This document shows, one piece after another, positions 9,028-17,338 of a DNA stretch of 64,000 nucleotides; within the stretch, counting starts at the first letter, position 1, and each line of letters starts with the position of its first letter. The notes beneath the pieces are model-generated. The model was given only the letters and a program-made list of their open reading frames with translations, was not told where the DNA came from and did no database searches. Origin of the DNA: Pyrinomonadaceae bacterium (GTDB taxonomy: Bacteria > Acidobacteriota > Blastocatellia > Pyrinomonadales > Pyrinomonadaceae); the NCBI GenBank assembly GCA_028284415.1, contig JANQRU010000004.1, positions 434,001 to 498,000 on the forward strand, in the 5' to 3' direction. The translations under genes and the position numbers were made by a program.

Positions 9028-9813
9028 ATGACTGAATACGGCGAAAATCCTAAGCTTTCTTACAACGAATATCTTAAAGTTCCGGAATTAATTATTCTGC
9101 AGGAAACTCTTTCTGAACCGACCAGCCACGATGAGCTTCTGTTTATAATCATTCACCAAACTTACGAACTCTGGTTCAAACAGGTCTTGCATGAGGTTGA
9201 TGCTTCGATCCAGTGGATGAACGAAGGTCGAAAGTTTCGCACTAATCATTCGTTAAAAGCCGTGAATGCGATCGAGAAGATTATGGTTTCGCAAATACAC
9301 GTTCTCGAATCAATGGCTCAAATAGGATTTTTGGAATTTCGAGACAAATTAAACCCCGCCAGTGGTTTTCAATCAATGCAATTCCGCGAACTGGAATTTG
9401 TTTCAGGTGCAAAAGATCAAAAAATTCTAGACTTTTTTGAATTTGATGAATTTGCTCACGAGCGTTTGACCAAAAGATTTAATTCGCCGAGCCTTCCGGA
9501 TACTTTTTGGGATTTGCTTAAAAGAGAAGGGTTTGAAGTATCTGATAAAGATGGGAAGATCAAAACCATCGTCGAAATTTTAACTCATCCTGAAGATCAT
9601 CATGAATTATTCATAATGCAGGATTTACTTATCGAACACGATGAAAACATAGCTCTTTGGCGATACCATCACGTTTTGATGGTCGAACGTATGCTTGGAA
9701 TGAAACGAGGAACAGGCGGTTCAGCAGGTGCAGGTTATCTTCGCACAACCTTATCAAAAAAATTCTTCCCTGAATTTTGGGAAGCCAGAACTTACTTAGA
9801 AGTAGTTAAATAA
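9028..9813 (+). CDS. kynA: tryptophan 2,3-dioxygenase
   Basis: The 261-residue haem enzyme oxidises L-tryptophan to N-formylkynurenine, the first step of the kynurenine pathway. The conserved family features are present in order: Y-N-E-Y-L-K-V near the start, F-I-I-I-H-Q-T-Y-E-L-W-F-K (containing the substrate-side histidine), Q-F-R-E-L-E-F (substrate-binding arginine), W-R-Y-H-H-V-L-M-V-E-R-M-L-G (the likely proximal haem histidine) and G-T-G-G-S-A-G-A-G-Y-L. Length is slightly short of the about 280-residue bacterial norm, but no core motif is missing. No kynurenine formamidase or kynureninase gene is adjacent, so it stands alone. Confidence 0.95.
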   Translation: MTEYGENPKLSYNEYLKVPELIILQETLSEPTSHDELLFIIIHQTYELWFKQVLHEVDASIQWMNEGRKFRTNHSLKAVNAIEKIMVSQIHVLESMAQIGFLEFRDKLNPASGFQSMQFRELEFVSGAKDQKILDFFEFDEFAHERLTKRFNSPSLPDTFWDLLKREGFEVSDKDGKIKTIVEILTHPEDHHELFIMQDLLIEHDENIALWRYHHVLMVERMLGMKRGTGGSAGAGYLRTTLSKKFFPEFWEARTYLEVVK

Positions 9814-9867
9814 GTTCTTCAATATTTTACAGTAAGATATTTTAATAATCGTAAACTGTTCCTAAAC

Positions 9868-9882
9868 TTGGATTTAATCCAA
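9868..9882. promoter_or_regulatory. 15-bp palindrome, candidate enhancer site for the sigma-54 promoter
   Basis: TTGGATT-T-AATCCAA is a perfect 7-1-7 inverted repeat whose right end lies about 115 bases upstream of the -24/-12 element at 9996. That is the usual distance for a bacterial enhancer-binding-protein site. The sequence is short, so chance cannot be excluded. Confidence 0.4.
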
Positions 9883-9995
9883 TAAAACCCTCTGTTCTAA
9901 AACCACACACATTCCCTCGACACTCAAAAACCACAGAACACCTTCAAGCCAATAAACACCCCATTTGCAGATACTTACAAGCAAAAAGAGTAAAA

Positions 9996-10011
9996 TGGCA
10001 CGAATATTGCT
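9996..10011 (+). promoter_or_regulatory. sigma-54 (RpoN) -24/-12 promoter
   Basis: TGGCACGAATATTGCT matches the TGGCACG-N4-TTGCW consensus at every fixed position, with the required GG-N10-GC spacing (GG at 9997-9998, GC at 10009-10010). Transcription should begin near 10022, about 45 bases before the ATG at 10067. Confidence 0.8.
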
Positions 10012-10066
10012 CTTTAGCAATTCTGTAAATTATATATAACGAACAAGGGAAAGAGGTAAAAAATTA

Positions 10067-11023
10067 ATGTTTGAAAAATACAAAGCAATTTATTCAGTAA
10101 TCATAACAAGTTTATTTTTCATTCTATCTACATCAGCTTTTGCTCAGAGCAAAACCACAAAATCCAATCCAATTCTTTGGGAACCTGTAAATGTAAGTGA
10201 GATGAACCTTTATTACGGTCCGGGTGGCAAAAATATGTTACCTGACACCAACAAAGTTACTTTTATAAAGGAAAAGAAAGGAGGTTCTTCTAAAAAGTTT
10301 CTTATCAAAGACGCAAATGGACGCGAATGGGTAGCGAAAGTAAATAATGAAGCACAAGCAGAAACAGCTGCAGTTAGATTGATCTGGGCTTTAGGCTACA
10401 AAACGGAGATCAACTATCTGGTACCAAAACTGGTGATTCCGGGGGTTGGAACTTTTGAAAATGCAAGACTGGAAGCTCGTCCCAAAAATGTTGATAGAGA
10501 AGGACGTTGGAATTGGAAAGATAATCCTTTTAAAGGAACTGATGAATTAATCGGTCTTAAAATTATGATGGCGATGCTTAATAATTGGGATTTAAAAACC
10601 GAAAGTAACAACATAATTTTAGAGGTGCAAAAAGGAAATAAAAAAGAAGTTCAATACGTCATCAGTGATCTAGGAGCAACTTTTGGCAGAACAGGATATG
10701 TAAATTTTCCAGTCATCTGGAGATTTGGAAGACACAAAAATAAACCTGGTGAATTTGTTGAATCAAAGTTCATAGACAGAGTTAACAACGGTCGTGTCGA
10801 ATTTTCCTACGCGGGTAGAAATCCTGATCTTTTTGACGAAATAAAGGTTGAAGATACGATGTGGATCACTAATCTTTTATCACAGCTCAGTGATGAACAG
10901 ATCAAAGATGCTTTCCGTGCAGCTAATTACACAGCAGATGAAATTCGATCTTTGACACAAGCAATTAAAAGAAAAATTGGTGAACTTGAAAGAATAAATA
11001 ACAGAAACTTAGCGAAAAAATGA
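10067..11023 (+). CDS. secreted protein with kinase-like sequence features
   Basis: This is a 318-residue exported protein: residues 1-27 form a signal peptide ending in T-S-A-F-A-Q. The mature part has a kinase-like order of elements: a strand with lysine in G-R-E-W-V-A-K-V, a following Q-A-E-T-A-A helix with a candidate Glu partner, N-N-W-D-L-K-T-E-S-N-N (catalytic-loop-like Asp and Asn) and S-D-L-G-A-T-F-G (DFG-like metal site). Together these recall atypical kinases of the HipA/CotH/Fam20 type, but the fold assignment is my inference. It overlaps the next gene (DUF4956 membrane protein) by four bases (ATGA), so the two are translationally coupled, and the pair lies behind a near-perfect sigma-54 promoter. 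Its substrate would be periplasmic or at the envelope. Confidence 0.75.
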   Translation: MFEKYKAIYSVIITSLFFILSTSAFAQSKTTKSNPILWEPVNVSEMNLYYGPGGKNMLPDTNKVTFIKEKKGGSSKKFLIKDANGREWVAKVNNEAQAETAAVRLIWALGYKTEINYLVPKLVIPGVGTFENARLEARPKNVDREGRWNWKDNPFKGTDELIGLKIMMAMLNNWDLKTESNNIILEVQKGNKKEVQYVISDLGATFGRTGYVNFPVIWRFGRHKNKPGEFVESKFIDRVNNGRVEFSYAGRNPDLFDEIKVEDTMWITNLLSQLSDEQIKDAFRAANYTADEIRSLTQAIKRKIGELERINNRNLAKK

Positions 11024-11922
11024 GTATTAAGAAGACAAAATTAGTAATAATTTTATACTTAGTAGCAGTTGTCGGCTTACTAACATTTTCCGCTATAACA
11101 CTATTTTCGGATATAAGTGCAACCTCGGCTTCAAATACTGAAATTGCAACTTTAAATTCCCAAAATGAAATTAAATCTCCCGCTAGCGGGAATGGAGAAA
11201 ACGGATTTCATATATTTTCAGAAATCTTGAATTCTTCAGCTATTTACACAAATACAACTTTTTCAAACACGGGTTTGGAAATATTCTCGCGGCTGTTCTT
11301 TGCAGTGTTGCTCTCGACAATGCTTGCATTCAGACCAAAGAGAGATCTGCCTCTGTTTCAGAGAAACTTTCACGTTATCCAAACGCAAATTTTGTTAGCA
11401 GTCGTAGCAGCGTCGTTAATGATGATAGTTGGAAACAATGCTGCTCGTGCATTTGCGATATTTGCAGCGGTTTCATTAGTCCGTTTTAGAACTAACATTA
11501 AAAACCCGAAAGAGATAACGATTCTTTTGGTAAGTCTGGCTATCGGTCTAGCCGCAGGTGTCGGTTACTGGCAACTAGGAATGATTTTAACTTTCTTTGT
11601 GGTTGGTTTATTGTGGTTTCTTGAATATAAAGAAGATGAAAAAACTTTCCGTTCAATGGAGCTAACCGTCAAGACAGAAGATGTTAACAAATCTCAGCAT
11701 ACTTTGAAAGATACTTTTGAAAAGTATGCTTTAGAATCGGAACTGAGAAGAATTGATTTACCGAAAGAAGAAAAAAGTATCGGTAAAATAACATATTTTT
11801 TAAATATTCCATTGGGCTTGAGAACTGATTCTCTAACCGAGCAAATCTTGTTCTCTGATTCGGAAAACATACAGGATATTCAATGGAGTCACAAACGAAA
11901 AGCACTCCAAATTTATGAGTAA
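11020..11922 (+). CDS. DUF4956-type polytopic membrane protein
   Basis: The 300-residue protein has an N-terminal membrane anchor (about residues 8-28), a short extracytoplasmic region, a hydrophobic segment near residue 90, then a compact core of helices. The core contains N-N-A-A-R-A-F-A-I-F-A-A-V-S-L-V-R-F-R-T and A-I-G-L-A-A-G-V-G-Y-W, both characteristic of DUF4956. A soluble tail of about 80 residues follows. DUF4956 proteins elsewhere often accompany CotH-type kinases or VTC-like polyphosphate polymerases; that general association fits the kinase-like partner immediately upstream. The start codon overlaps the upstream stop, and a strong terminator follows the gene. Confidence 0.8.
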   Translation: MSIKKTKLVIILYLVAVVGLLTFSAITLFSDISATSASNTEIATLNSQNEIKSPASGNGENGFHIFSEILNSSAIYTNTTFSNTGLEIFSRLFFAVLLSTMLAFRPKRDLPLFQRNFHVIQTQILLAVVAASLMMIVGNNAARAFAIFAAVSLVRFRTNIKNPKEITILLVSLAIGLAAGVGYWQLGMILTFFVVGLLWFLEYKEDEKTFRSMELTVKTEDVNKSQHTLKDTFEKYALESELRRIDLPKEEKSIGKITYFLNIPLGLRTDSLTEQILFSDSENIQDIQWSHKRKALQIYE

Positions 11923-11926
11923 AGTA

Positions 11927-11963
11927 AAAAAGAGTTCTGCTGATTTAAGGCAGAACTCTTTTT
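11927..11963. terminator. bidirectional intrinsic terminator
   Basis: A 14-base perfect stem (11927-11940 with 11950-11963), a nine-base loop and A/T runs on both sides close the kinase-like/DUF4956 operon. It also serves the convergent phosphatase gene. Confidence 0.9.
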
Positions 11964-11984
11964 CTTTTGTTTATTGAAGATAAT

Positions 11985-12578
11985 TTAATTTACCGTCTTT
12001 TCAGTTGAAGCTACATTTTTTTCAGCTTTCATTTTCTCACCATAATCTCTGACAAATCTTTTGATAACCTTAAATTTTCCAAAAAATGTATAGAATTTAT
12101 AATCCTTCATTTCTTTGAAAACCTTATCGAAATCCCAACCATATTTTTGATAACGATAAACGGCACCCATCGCTCCGGCTCTGTGTTTACCACCTTTGCA
12201 ATGCACGAAGAATTTTCCAGTGGAAGGATCATCAACAATAGCTAAAAATTTCTCAATCGCTTCGGCAGGCGGATATTTGTTGTCATTCATCGGGATGTTT
12301 ATGTACTTCATCCCGAGAGATTCTACCATTCCTCTTTCAAACTTTCGTTCTCCATCCCGCAGATTTATTACTGTATCAATTCCTAAATCTGCTAATTGCT
12401 TGAACTGACGCTTTTTGGGTTGTGCACCTCTAAAAAAACGCTCATCCATTTGTCCAAAGTTTTTTATATCAACTTTTGAAATATCGAGTTTTGATTCGCT
12501 TTGAGCAAAACTCAAAACCGAAAGACCCAAAATAGCAACAACCGCCCCTAAAAACGGACGCAAAAATCTTGTATTCAC
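11985..12578 (-). CDS. secreted dual-specificity / tyrosine-phosphatase-like protein
   Basis: The 197-residue protein has a signal peptide (residues 1-25, ending in S-F-A-Q) and a DSP/PTP-type phosphatase domain. The P-loop H-C127-K-G-G-K-H-R133 satisfies C-x5-R. The general-acid region is probably I-P-M-N-D-N near residue 95, after the V-I-N-L-R-D-G-E strand typical of DSP-like phosphatases. It is predicted to act in the periplasm, and being convergent with a secreted kinase-like protein is suggestive but not proof of a link. The start is GTG at 12578, with AAGAGG about nine bases upstream. Confidence 0.85.
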   Translation of the reverse strand: MNTRFLRPFLGAVVAILGLSVLSFAQSESKLDISKVDIKNFGQMDERFFRGAQPKKRQFKQLADLGIDTVINLRDGERKFERGMVESLGMKYINIPMNDNKYPPAEAIEKFLAIVDDPSTGKFFVHCKGGKHRAGAMGAVYRYQKYGWDFDKVFKEMKDYKFYTFFGKFKVIKRFVRDYGEKMKAEKNVASTEKTVN

Positions 12579-12629
12579 TTTTTTTTACCTCTTGGAGTAA
12601 ATTTTAATTTTTTTGAAGGGGGTTAGGTT

Positions 12630-12647
12630 GTTATAATGATTTATAAC
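12630..12647. promoter_or_regulatory. inverted repeat between divergent genes
   Basis: GTTATAA (12630-12636) and TTATAAC (12641-12647) form a perfect 7-4-7 dyad in the divergent space between the phosphatase and nucleotidase genes. It is a possible operator; A/T richness makes chance occurrence likely. Confidence 0.25.
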
Positions 12648-12777
12648 GATTATTTGGCTATAAGAATACAAACTTTAAGGTTTGGTTGCAATTTTTTTTC
12701 ATCCATAGAAAAACGTGTTTTAGTGTAATATTTCAAAACACTTTTAACCCCTAAAATCAATAAATTCTGAGGAGAAT

Positions 12778-14298
12778 ATGTATAAAATAAGTTCATTTTT
12801 TCTAGTGCTTTTACTGTCAATTGGAATCTTTGCCCAAGATAAGAATCCTGATGCCCCAATCAAAGTTACTTTTTTGCATGTTAATGATGTCTATCAATTT
12901 ATGCCGGTTGACGGAGGAAAACGCGGAGGATTGGCAAGACTTTTAACTCTGCGAAAGCAGGCGATGAAGGAAAACCCAAATGTTATTTTCACGATGGGTG
13001 GCGATACGCTTTCACCTTCGGTTGAAACTCTCACATACAAAGGGGCACAAATGATTGATGCCTGGAATGCGATCGGTCTAGATTATGCCGCCTTCGGAAA
13101 CCACGAGTTTGACATAAAAACACCTGACTTATTGAAACGGCTCAAAGAATCAAAATTCAAATGGTTAGGAGCAAATATTGTCGAAGTCAAAACAGGAAAA
13201 ATATTTGCTGACACCCCCGAATTTGAGATACGGGAATTTGACGGTGTAAAGGTTGGAATATTTGGATTGATCTTACCCGAAACAAAAGAGACTTCATCAA
13301 TGGATGACACTCTCAAAGTAACCGATTACTGCTTAACAGCAAATATGATTGTAAGTCGCTTACGTATGGTCGAAAAGGTTGATGCGGTCGTGGCTTTAAC
13401 TCATCTTTTTATGCCGCAGGACAAAAAACTTGCGACCTGTGCCGATATTGATTTGATCTTAGGCGGTCATGAACATTCGCTTTTACAATCATCTTCTAAC
13501 GGAACGCCTATTTTTAAGATGACCGCTGATGCGAGAGAAATGGGCAAATTCAATCTTAATTTTGACCGCAAAACAAAGAAATTAATGAATATGGATTGGG
13601 AAATAATTCCTGTAACGGATGAAATTCCCGACGCTCCTGAATTTGCTCCAATCGTTGCGAAGTACAAAGATTTGCTTGAAAAGTTAGCCGAACCGATTGG
13701 CAGAACGGCGGTCGTATTGGATGCTGGTTCTGTCACTAATCGCACAAAAGAAACCAATGTAGGAAATTTTATTGCCGATGCTTTTAGAAATTCAACAGGA
13801 GCTGATATAGGTTTCTTAAATGGTGGTTCAATTCGTGCAGACAACTCTTATAATCCGGGAATCTTAACGAAACGGGCGGTTCTTTCGATGCTACCTTTTA
13901 ACAATGACATTGTAAAAGTTGAGCTGACGGGAAAAACTTTGCGTGAGATTGTTGAACATGGCGTAGCGAGAAGTGCTGAAGACCCCGAACCGGGAAGGTT
14001 TCCTCAAGTTTCAGGAATGAGTTATAAATTTGATGCCTCAAAACCTGCCGGAAAACGCGTGACCGAAATTTTGGTTGGGGGGAAACCGCTCGATGAAAAT
14101 AAAAACTACACTGTAGCAACTTCTGACTTTCTCGTCTCAGCAGGTGGCGATGGCTACACAATGTTCAAAGACGCGAAAATTTTAACCGAAAAAGGAACTG
14201 CCAAAAAAGATGCTGCAATAGTTCAGATGGCAATCGATAATTCACCAAACAAAACTATTTCTCCTAAACTGGAAGGCAGAATTGTCAGAATTAACTAA
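12778..14298 (+). CDS. secreted bifunctional metallophosphatase / 5'-nucleotidase
   Basis: The 506-residue protein has a signal peptide (1-20, I-G-I-F-A-Q). The N-terminal calcineurin-like metallophosphatase carries the expected metal ligands: F-L-H-V-N-D, G-G-D-T-L, F-G-N-H-E-F-D, L-T-H and G-G-H-E-H. The C-terminal 5'-nucleotidase domain has N-F-I-A-D-A-F-R, F-L-N-G-G-S-I-R and S-A-G-G-D-G-Y, which form the nucleotide-binding surface. It should release phosphate from nucleotides or related esters in the periplasm (UshA/YfkN family). G-A-G-G-A-G precedes the ATG by three bases. A hairpin terminator follows the stop. Confidence 0.93.
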   Translation: MYKISSFFLVLLLSIGIFAQDKNPDAPIKVTFLHVNDVYQFMPVDGGKRGGLARLLTLRKQAMKENPNVIFTMGGDTLSPSVETLTYKGAQMIDAWNAIGLDYAAFGNHEFDIKTPDLLKRLKESKFKWLGANIVEVKTGKIFADTPEFEIREFDGVKVGIFGLILPETKETSSMDDTLKVTDYCLTANMIVSRLRMVEKVDAVVALTHLFMPQDKKLATCADIDLILGGHEHSLLQSSSNGTPIFKMTADAREMGKFNLNFDRKTKKLMNMDWEIIPVTDEIPDAPEFAPIVAKYKDLLEKLAEPIGRTAVVLDAGSVTNRTKETNVGNFIADAFRNSTGADIGFLNGGSIRADNSYNPGILTKRAVLSMLPFNNDIVKVELTGKTLREIVEHGVARSAEDPEPGRFPQVSGMSYKFDASKPAGKRVTEILVGGKPLDENKNYTVATSDFLVSAGGDGYTMFKDAKILTEKGTAKKDAAIVQMAIDNSPNKTISPKLEGRIVRIN

Positions 14299-14307
14299 AT
14301 CTAAATC

Positions 14308-14352
14308 AGGATAGACAAATGCTTTACCTTAATCATCTGTCTATCCTTATTT
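14308..14352 (+). terminator. intrinsic terminator after the 5'-nucleotidase gene
   Basis: AGGATAGACA (14308-14317) and TGTCTATCCT (14338-14347) form a perfect 10-base stem followed by TATTTT. An upstream ATG at 14319 lies in its loop, which argues against that codon being the start of the next gene. Confidence 0.75.
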
Positions 14353-14363
14353 TGGTTAAAAGT

Positions 14364-14864
14364 ATGTTTTCCAAACAAGAAATTACAAATCCAACGAAAC
14401 TTGAAGCTGTGGAGATTTTCGATCAAGCTTATGAAACTCAGATGGCAGGTAATTACGATAAAGCTATCGAACTTTATAAAGAATCCATTGAAATCTACCC
14501 TACGGCTGAAGCCTATACATTTTTGGGTTGGGCATACAGTTTTAAGGGAGATTATGATATTGCAATTGCCGAATGTTTAGCGGCAATTTCCGTTGATCCG
14601 TCTTTCGGAAACCCATACAACGACATTGGAAGTTATTTAATTGCAAAAGGAAATTACTTTGACTGCAAACGTTGGTTCAAACTTGCTATGAAAGCCCCAC
14701 GCTACGAAGCCCGTGCCTTTCCGCACTTTAATCTCGCGACTGTTTATGAAAAACAAGGAAAACTGATCGAAGCCGCTAAGCATTATGGCTTGGCACTTGA
14801 AGAACAGCCAAACTATGCACAAGCGTATAAAGCCTTGCGTAATATTCAAGGTAAATTAAATTGA
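14364..14864 (+). CDS. tetratricopeptide-repeat protein
   Basis: About 166 residues, largely three to four TPR units: A-G-N-Y-D-K-A-I-E-L-Y-K-E-S-I-E-I-Y-P; K-G-D-Y-D-I-A-I-A-E-C; K-L-I-E-A-A-K-H-Y-G-L-A-L-E-E-Q-P-N-Y. There is no signal peptide, so it is probably a cytoplasmic protein-protein adaptor. The partner is unknown. The ATG at 14364 (M-F-S-K-Q-E) is preferred. An in-frame ATG at 14319 would add 15 hydrophobic residues but lies within the terminator hairpin of the preceding gene, although an AGG sits before it. It is convergent with the DUF11 operon, eight bases apart. Confidence 0.8.
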   Translation: MFSKQEITNPTKLEAVEIFDQAYETQMAGNYDKAIELYKESIEIYPTAEAYTFLGWAYSFKGDYDIAIAECLAAISVDPSFGNPYNDIGSYLIAKGNYFDCKRWFKLAMKAPRYEARAFPHFNLATVYEKQGKLIEAAKHYGLALEEQPNYAQAYKALRNIQGKLN

Positions 14865-14872
14865 TTTTTTAT

Positions 14873-17320
14873 CTAACGGATTTTAACAATAAAACTCACA
14901 CTTCCAGTATTATTGGGTGACGCAAAAGAAAGGGTTCCTGCCGTGACACGCCAGCGAATCGCTCTCACATTTCTATCAAAACCTGCGTCTGCTCCACCGG
15001 CTCCGCTGGTCGGAATATATCCCCAAGTTGCCGCCGGAGGATTGGAAGGATTGTAATCATCAGAAAACTCAATCACAAAGGTCATTCCTGTTGTGCCCGC
15101 GTTTGTATTTGCCGAACCAAGTTTGTAATCGGTATTAGCAGGAACTCCATCAATAATAGTCAAGCCTGAGGCGTTCGCACCGCCCGTGTTTGTAAAATCT
15201 ATCTGATAGGTCAATTCCGTATCGGGTAATTGTGGTGCGGTCGTGCAATCTGCAGGAACAGGACAACTTTTCACCAAACCAACATTCGGTGGGCTTACGA
15301 CAGTTACATCTTCATTTGTTGAAGATGCAGAATCGTAGCTTGCCGAAGTAGTCCCATTTGAAGTTGTCCGAGTCGGGTCTAAATATGTTGCTGTGGCGGG
15401 ATTCTGAAAAGTTCCTGAGGATATTCCCGAATCAATTAGAACATTGAAGTTTATAACTACGCTTCCGCCTCCCGGAATCGTAAATTGACTCCAAAGCGGA
15501 TTGGTCACACCGCTTGAAGGATTCGTAGTTGAAGGACGAGTTGCTCCGCCATTTAATGTAACCGAAACTGTATTTTGATAAGTAAATCCATTCGCAATAG
15601 GTTGCGGCAGTGCATCGGAAATATTTAATTGAGTTGCTGCCGCACGATTAGCTGCATTTGAAACTGTAACTGAATAATTGGCAGTAACTCCGCTCGGTGT
15701 GTTAGTCACATTCGGAGTTGAAGTAGATTTTGTAACGGTCAGATCAGGAATACATTCTGAACCTGAAGAAGTTCCCGGAGCGGAAGGTAAATTAATAAGC
15801 GGATTTATTGTTCCACTTGAACCGGGCTGAGATCCGTAAGGATTACTGCTTGAGGTAGTAGTTCCATTAATTCCGTTAGATACGTTCGTTGAGCCTAAAG
15901 AGCCGTTGGAAAAAATGATGCCACCGCCGCCACCGCCACCCGGACCGTGTGGAGATGTGGCTACAAGCGTGTCACCACCATCACCGCCTCTTGCTAAAGC
16001 ATTTATTCCTGATAATCCTGCGGTGTTATTGGCTAAAACGATTATCGAGCCACCTGCACCACCGCCACCGGCACCATCACCACAACAGCTTGGATTAGAA
16101 TCTTGTGCATCTCCACCATCAGCATTAATTGTCCCGCTTCCTGAAACAGAACCTGTACGGATCAACACGATTCCACCACCAAGTCCGCCACTTGCAGACG
16201 AAGTTGCACCATTATTGGTAGTTCCGGCACCACCGCCGCCACCCATAATTACACGATTTGCAGCCGCAGAAAATGCCGCTCCACCGCGTCCACCGACAGG
16301 CAGATTAGAATTCCAACTGTTTCCGCCGCGTCCTCCGGCACCACCGTTTCCGCCTCCGCCACCACCGGAGTTTTCATCATTATTGGATGGACGTCCGTCG
16401 TTTCCACCACCACCTGCATTACCCGGAGCACCGCGATAGTAGCTGCCATTTGGATAACCTTCTACACCTGTATCTATACCTAAACTTCCATTCCAAATAT
16501 GACGGGGAGTTCCAACAATTCCTTCACCTTTTGAAGCTCCATTGTTATTCGTTGACATCCCTCTGAAGTCACTGTTACTGCCTGATCCTCCAGTGTGAGT
16601 TTGCCCCAAACCACCGCGAAAACCTCTGCTTGCAGCAGTAACCGTTCCGCTATTCATATTTAGATTTCCAGCAACATCAAATGCGACAACGCCACCAGAT
16701 GTTCCGTCCCAAGAAGCAGCACGAATCGTACCTGAGACAGTTAACGAAGAATACTGTGGAATCCGAACTACCTGATAAGTTCTTTTTCCGCGTGAGCTAG
16801 TGACGTTATTTGCACTTCGGTATGTTCTGGATAAAGAGCCTGCGATTGTTATAGTTCCACCAGTCGTTGAAACAGAATTTGTGGCGACAACGTATTCATA
16901 AAATCCTGCTCTTCCGCTTGTAAATCCACTTCCAGTGCCCGTTCCATCTCCGTAATTGCTATTATTTGACGAATTAATACTGGCATCCTGCATTTGGATT
17001 ATCAGCAATAAATCACCCGTTGAGATCGGAGTTGAAGCACTTTCAATATTTGTAACTGCTCCAACAGGAATTGTGCTTCCCGAAGCATTCGCAGACGTAG
17101 GAGATGGGTAATATGTGTTTATGACCCCGCTTGCAGTGTTTGGACCGTCATTGCCGGGAATCGCACAAACTTGAGCCTTAACGAAGGATGAAAAGATTAA
17201 CGAGAATGTTGTTAGAAGGGCTAAATTAAGAAATCTTCGAGCAAAAGTGCGCTTTGCCTGCCAAATTACGGCAAAAGTTTTATATGATTGATTCTGATTT
17301 TTTCTTGTAAAAAAAATCAT
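14873..17320 (-). CDS. secreted glycine-rich protein with DUF11-type repeats (last gene of the DUF11 operon)
   Basis: This 815-residue exported protein has a signal sequence after a basic N-terminal extension (residues about 25-50, L-I-F-S-S-F-V-K-A-Q). Next comes a domain with polymorphic beta-helix-like Gly/Asn/Ser-rich sequence. A strongly glycine-rich section (about residues 290-480) contains repeated G-G-G-G-G blocks. DUF11 beta-sandwich units follow (P-D-L-T-V-T-K-S-T-S-T-P, about 530-660). The last 140 residues (P-P-N-V-G-L-V-K-S-C-P ... S-F-I-V-K-I-R) are nearly identical to the C-terminus of the neighbouring 532-residue protein. A shared, conserved C-terminus on two secreted proteins suggests an anchoring or export tag, but this is inference. 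It is probably co-transcribed with the upstream DUF11 genes. Confidence 0.8.
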   Translation of the reverse strand: MIFFTRKNQNQSYKTFAVIWQAKRTFARRFLNLALLTTFSLIFSSFVKAQVCAIPGNDGPNTASGVINTYYPSPTSANASGSTIPVGAVTNIESASTPISTGDLLLIIQMQDASINSSNNSNYGDGTGTGSGFTSGRAGFYEYVVATNSVSTTGGTITIAGSLSRTYRSANNVTSSRGKRTYQVVRIPQYSSLTVSGTIRAASWDGTSGGVVAFDVAGNLNMNSGTVTAASRGFRGGLGQTHTGGSGSNSDFRGMSTNNNGASKGEGIVGTPRHIWNGSLGIDTGVEGYPNGSYYRGAPGNAGGGGNDGRPSNNDENSGGGGGGNGGAGGRGGNSWNSNLPVGGRGGAAFSAAANRVIMGGGGGAGTTNNGATSSASGGLGGGIVLIRTGSVSGSGTINADGGDAQDSNPSCCGDGAGGGGAGGSIIVLANNTAGLSGINALARGGDGGDTLVATSPHGPGGGGGGGIIFSNGSLGSTNVSNGINGTTTSSSNPYGSQPGSSGTINPLINLPSAPGTSSGSECIPDLTVTKSTSTPNVTNTPSGVTANYSVTVSNAANRAAATQLNISDALPQPIANGFTYQNTVSVTLNGGATRPSTTNPSSGVTNPLWSQFTIPGGGSVVINFNVLIDSGISSGTFQNPATATYLDPTRTTSNGTTSASYDSASSTNEDVTVVSPPNVGLVKSCPVPADCTTAPQLPDTELTYQIDFTNTGGANASGLTIIDGVPANTDYKLGSANTNAGTTGMTFVIEFSDDYNPSNPPAATWGYIPTSGAGGADAGFDRNVRAIRWRVTAGTLSFASPNNTGSVSFIVKIR
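14890..15292 (-). repeat. about 400-bp direct repeat, copy 1 (C-terminus of the 815-residue protein)
   Basis: It aligns by eye at a constant offset of about 2,466 bases with 17356-17758. Differences are scattered single bases, most of them silent. It encodes the shared C-terminal domain. Confidence 0.85.
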
Positions 17321-17338
17321 TGTGCTTTCTTTCTTAGA

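Noticed and set aside
10067..11922. Polyphosphate (VTC-like) polymerase operon around DUF4956
   Set aside because: No CYTH/VTC polymerase domain gene is adjacent; only the general family association is known.
14319..14363. N-terminal extension of the TPR protein
   Set aside because: The upstream ATG lies in the loop of the preceding gene's terminator; the extension does not resemble the TPR domain.
15906..16439. Proline-rich ORF on the plus strand
   Set aside because: It is the antisense of the glycine-rich segment (GGN codons read as CCN) and has no independent start context.
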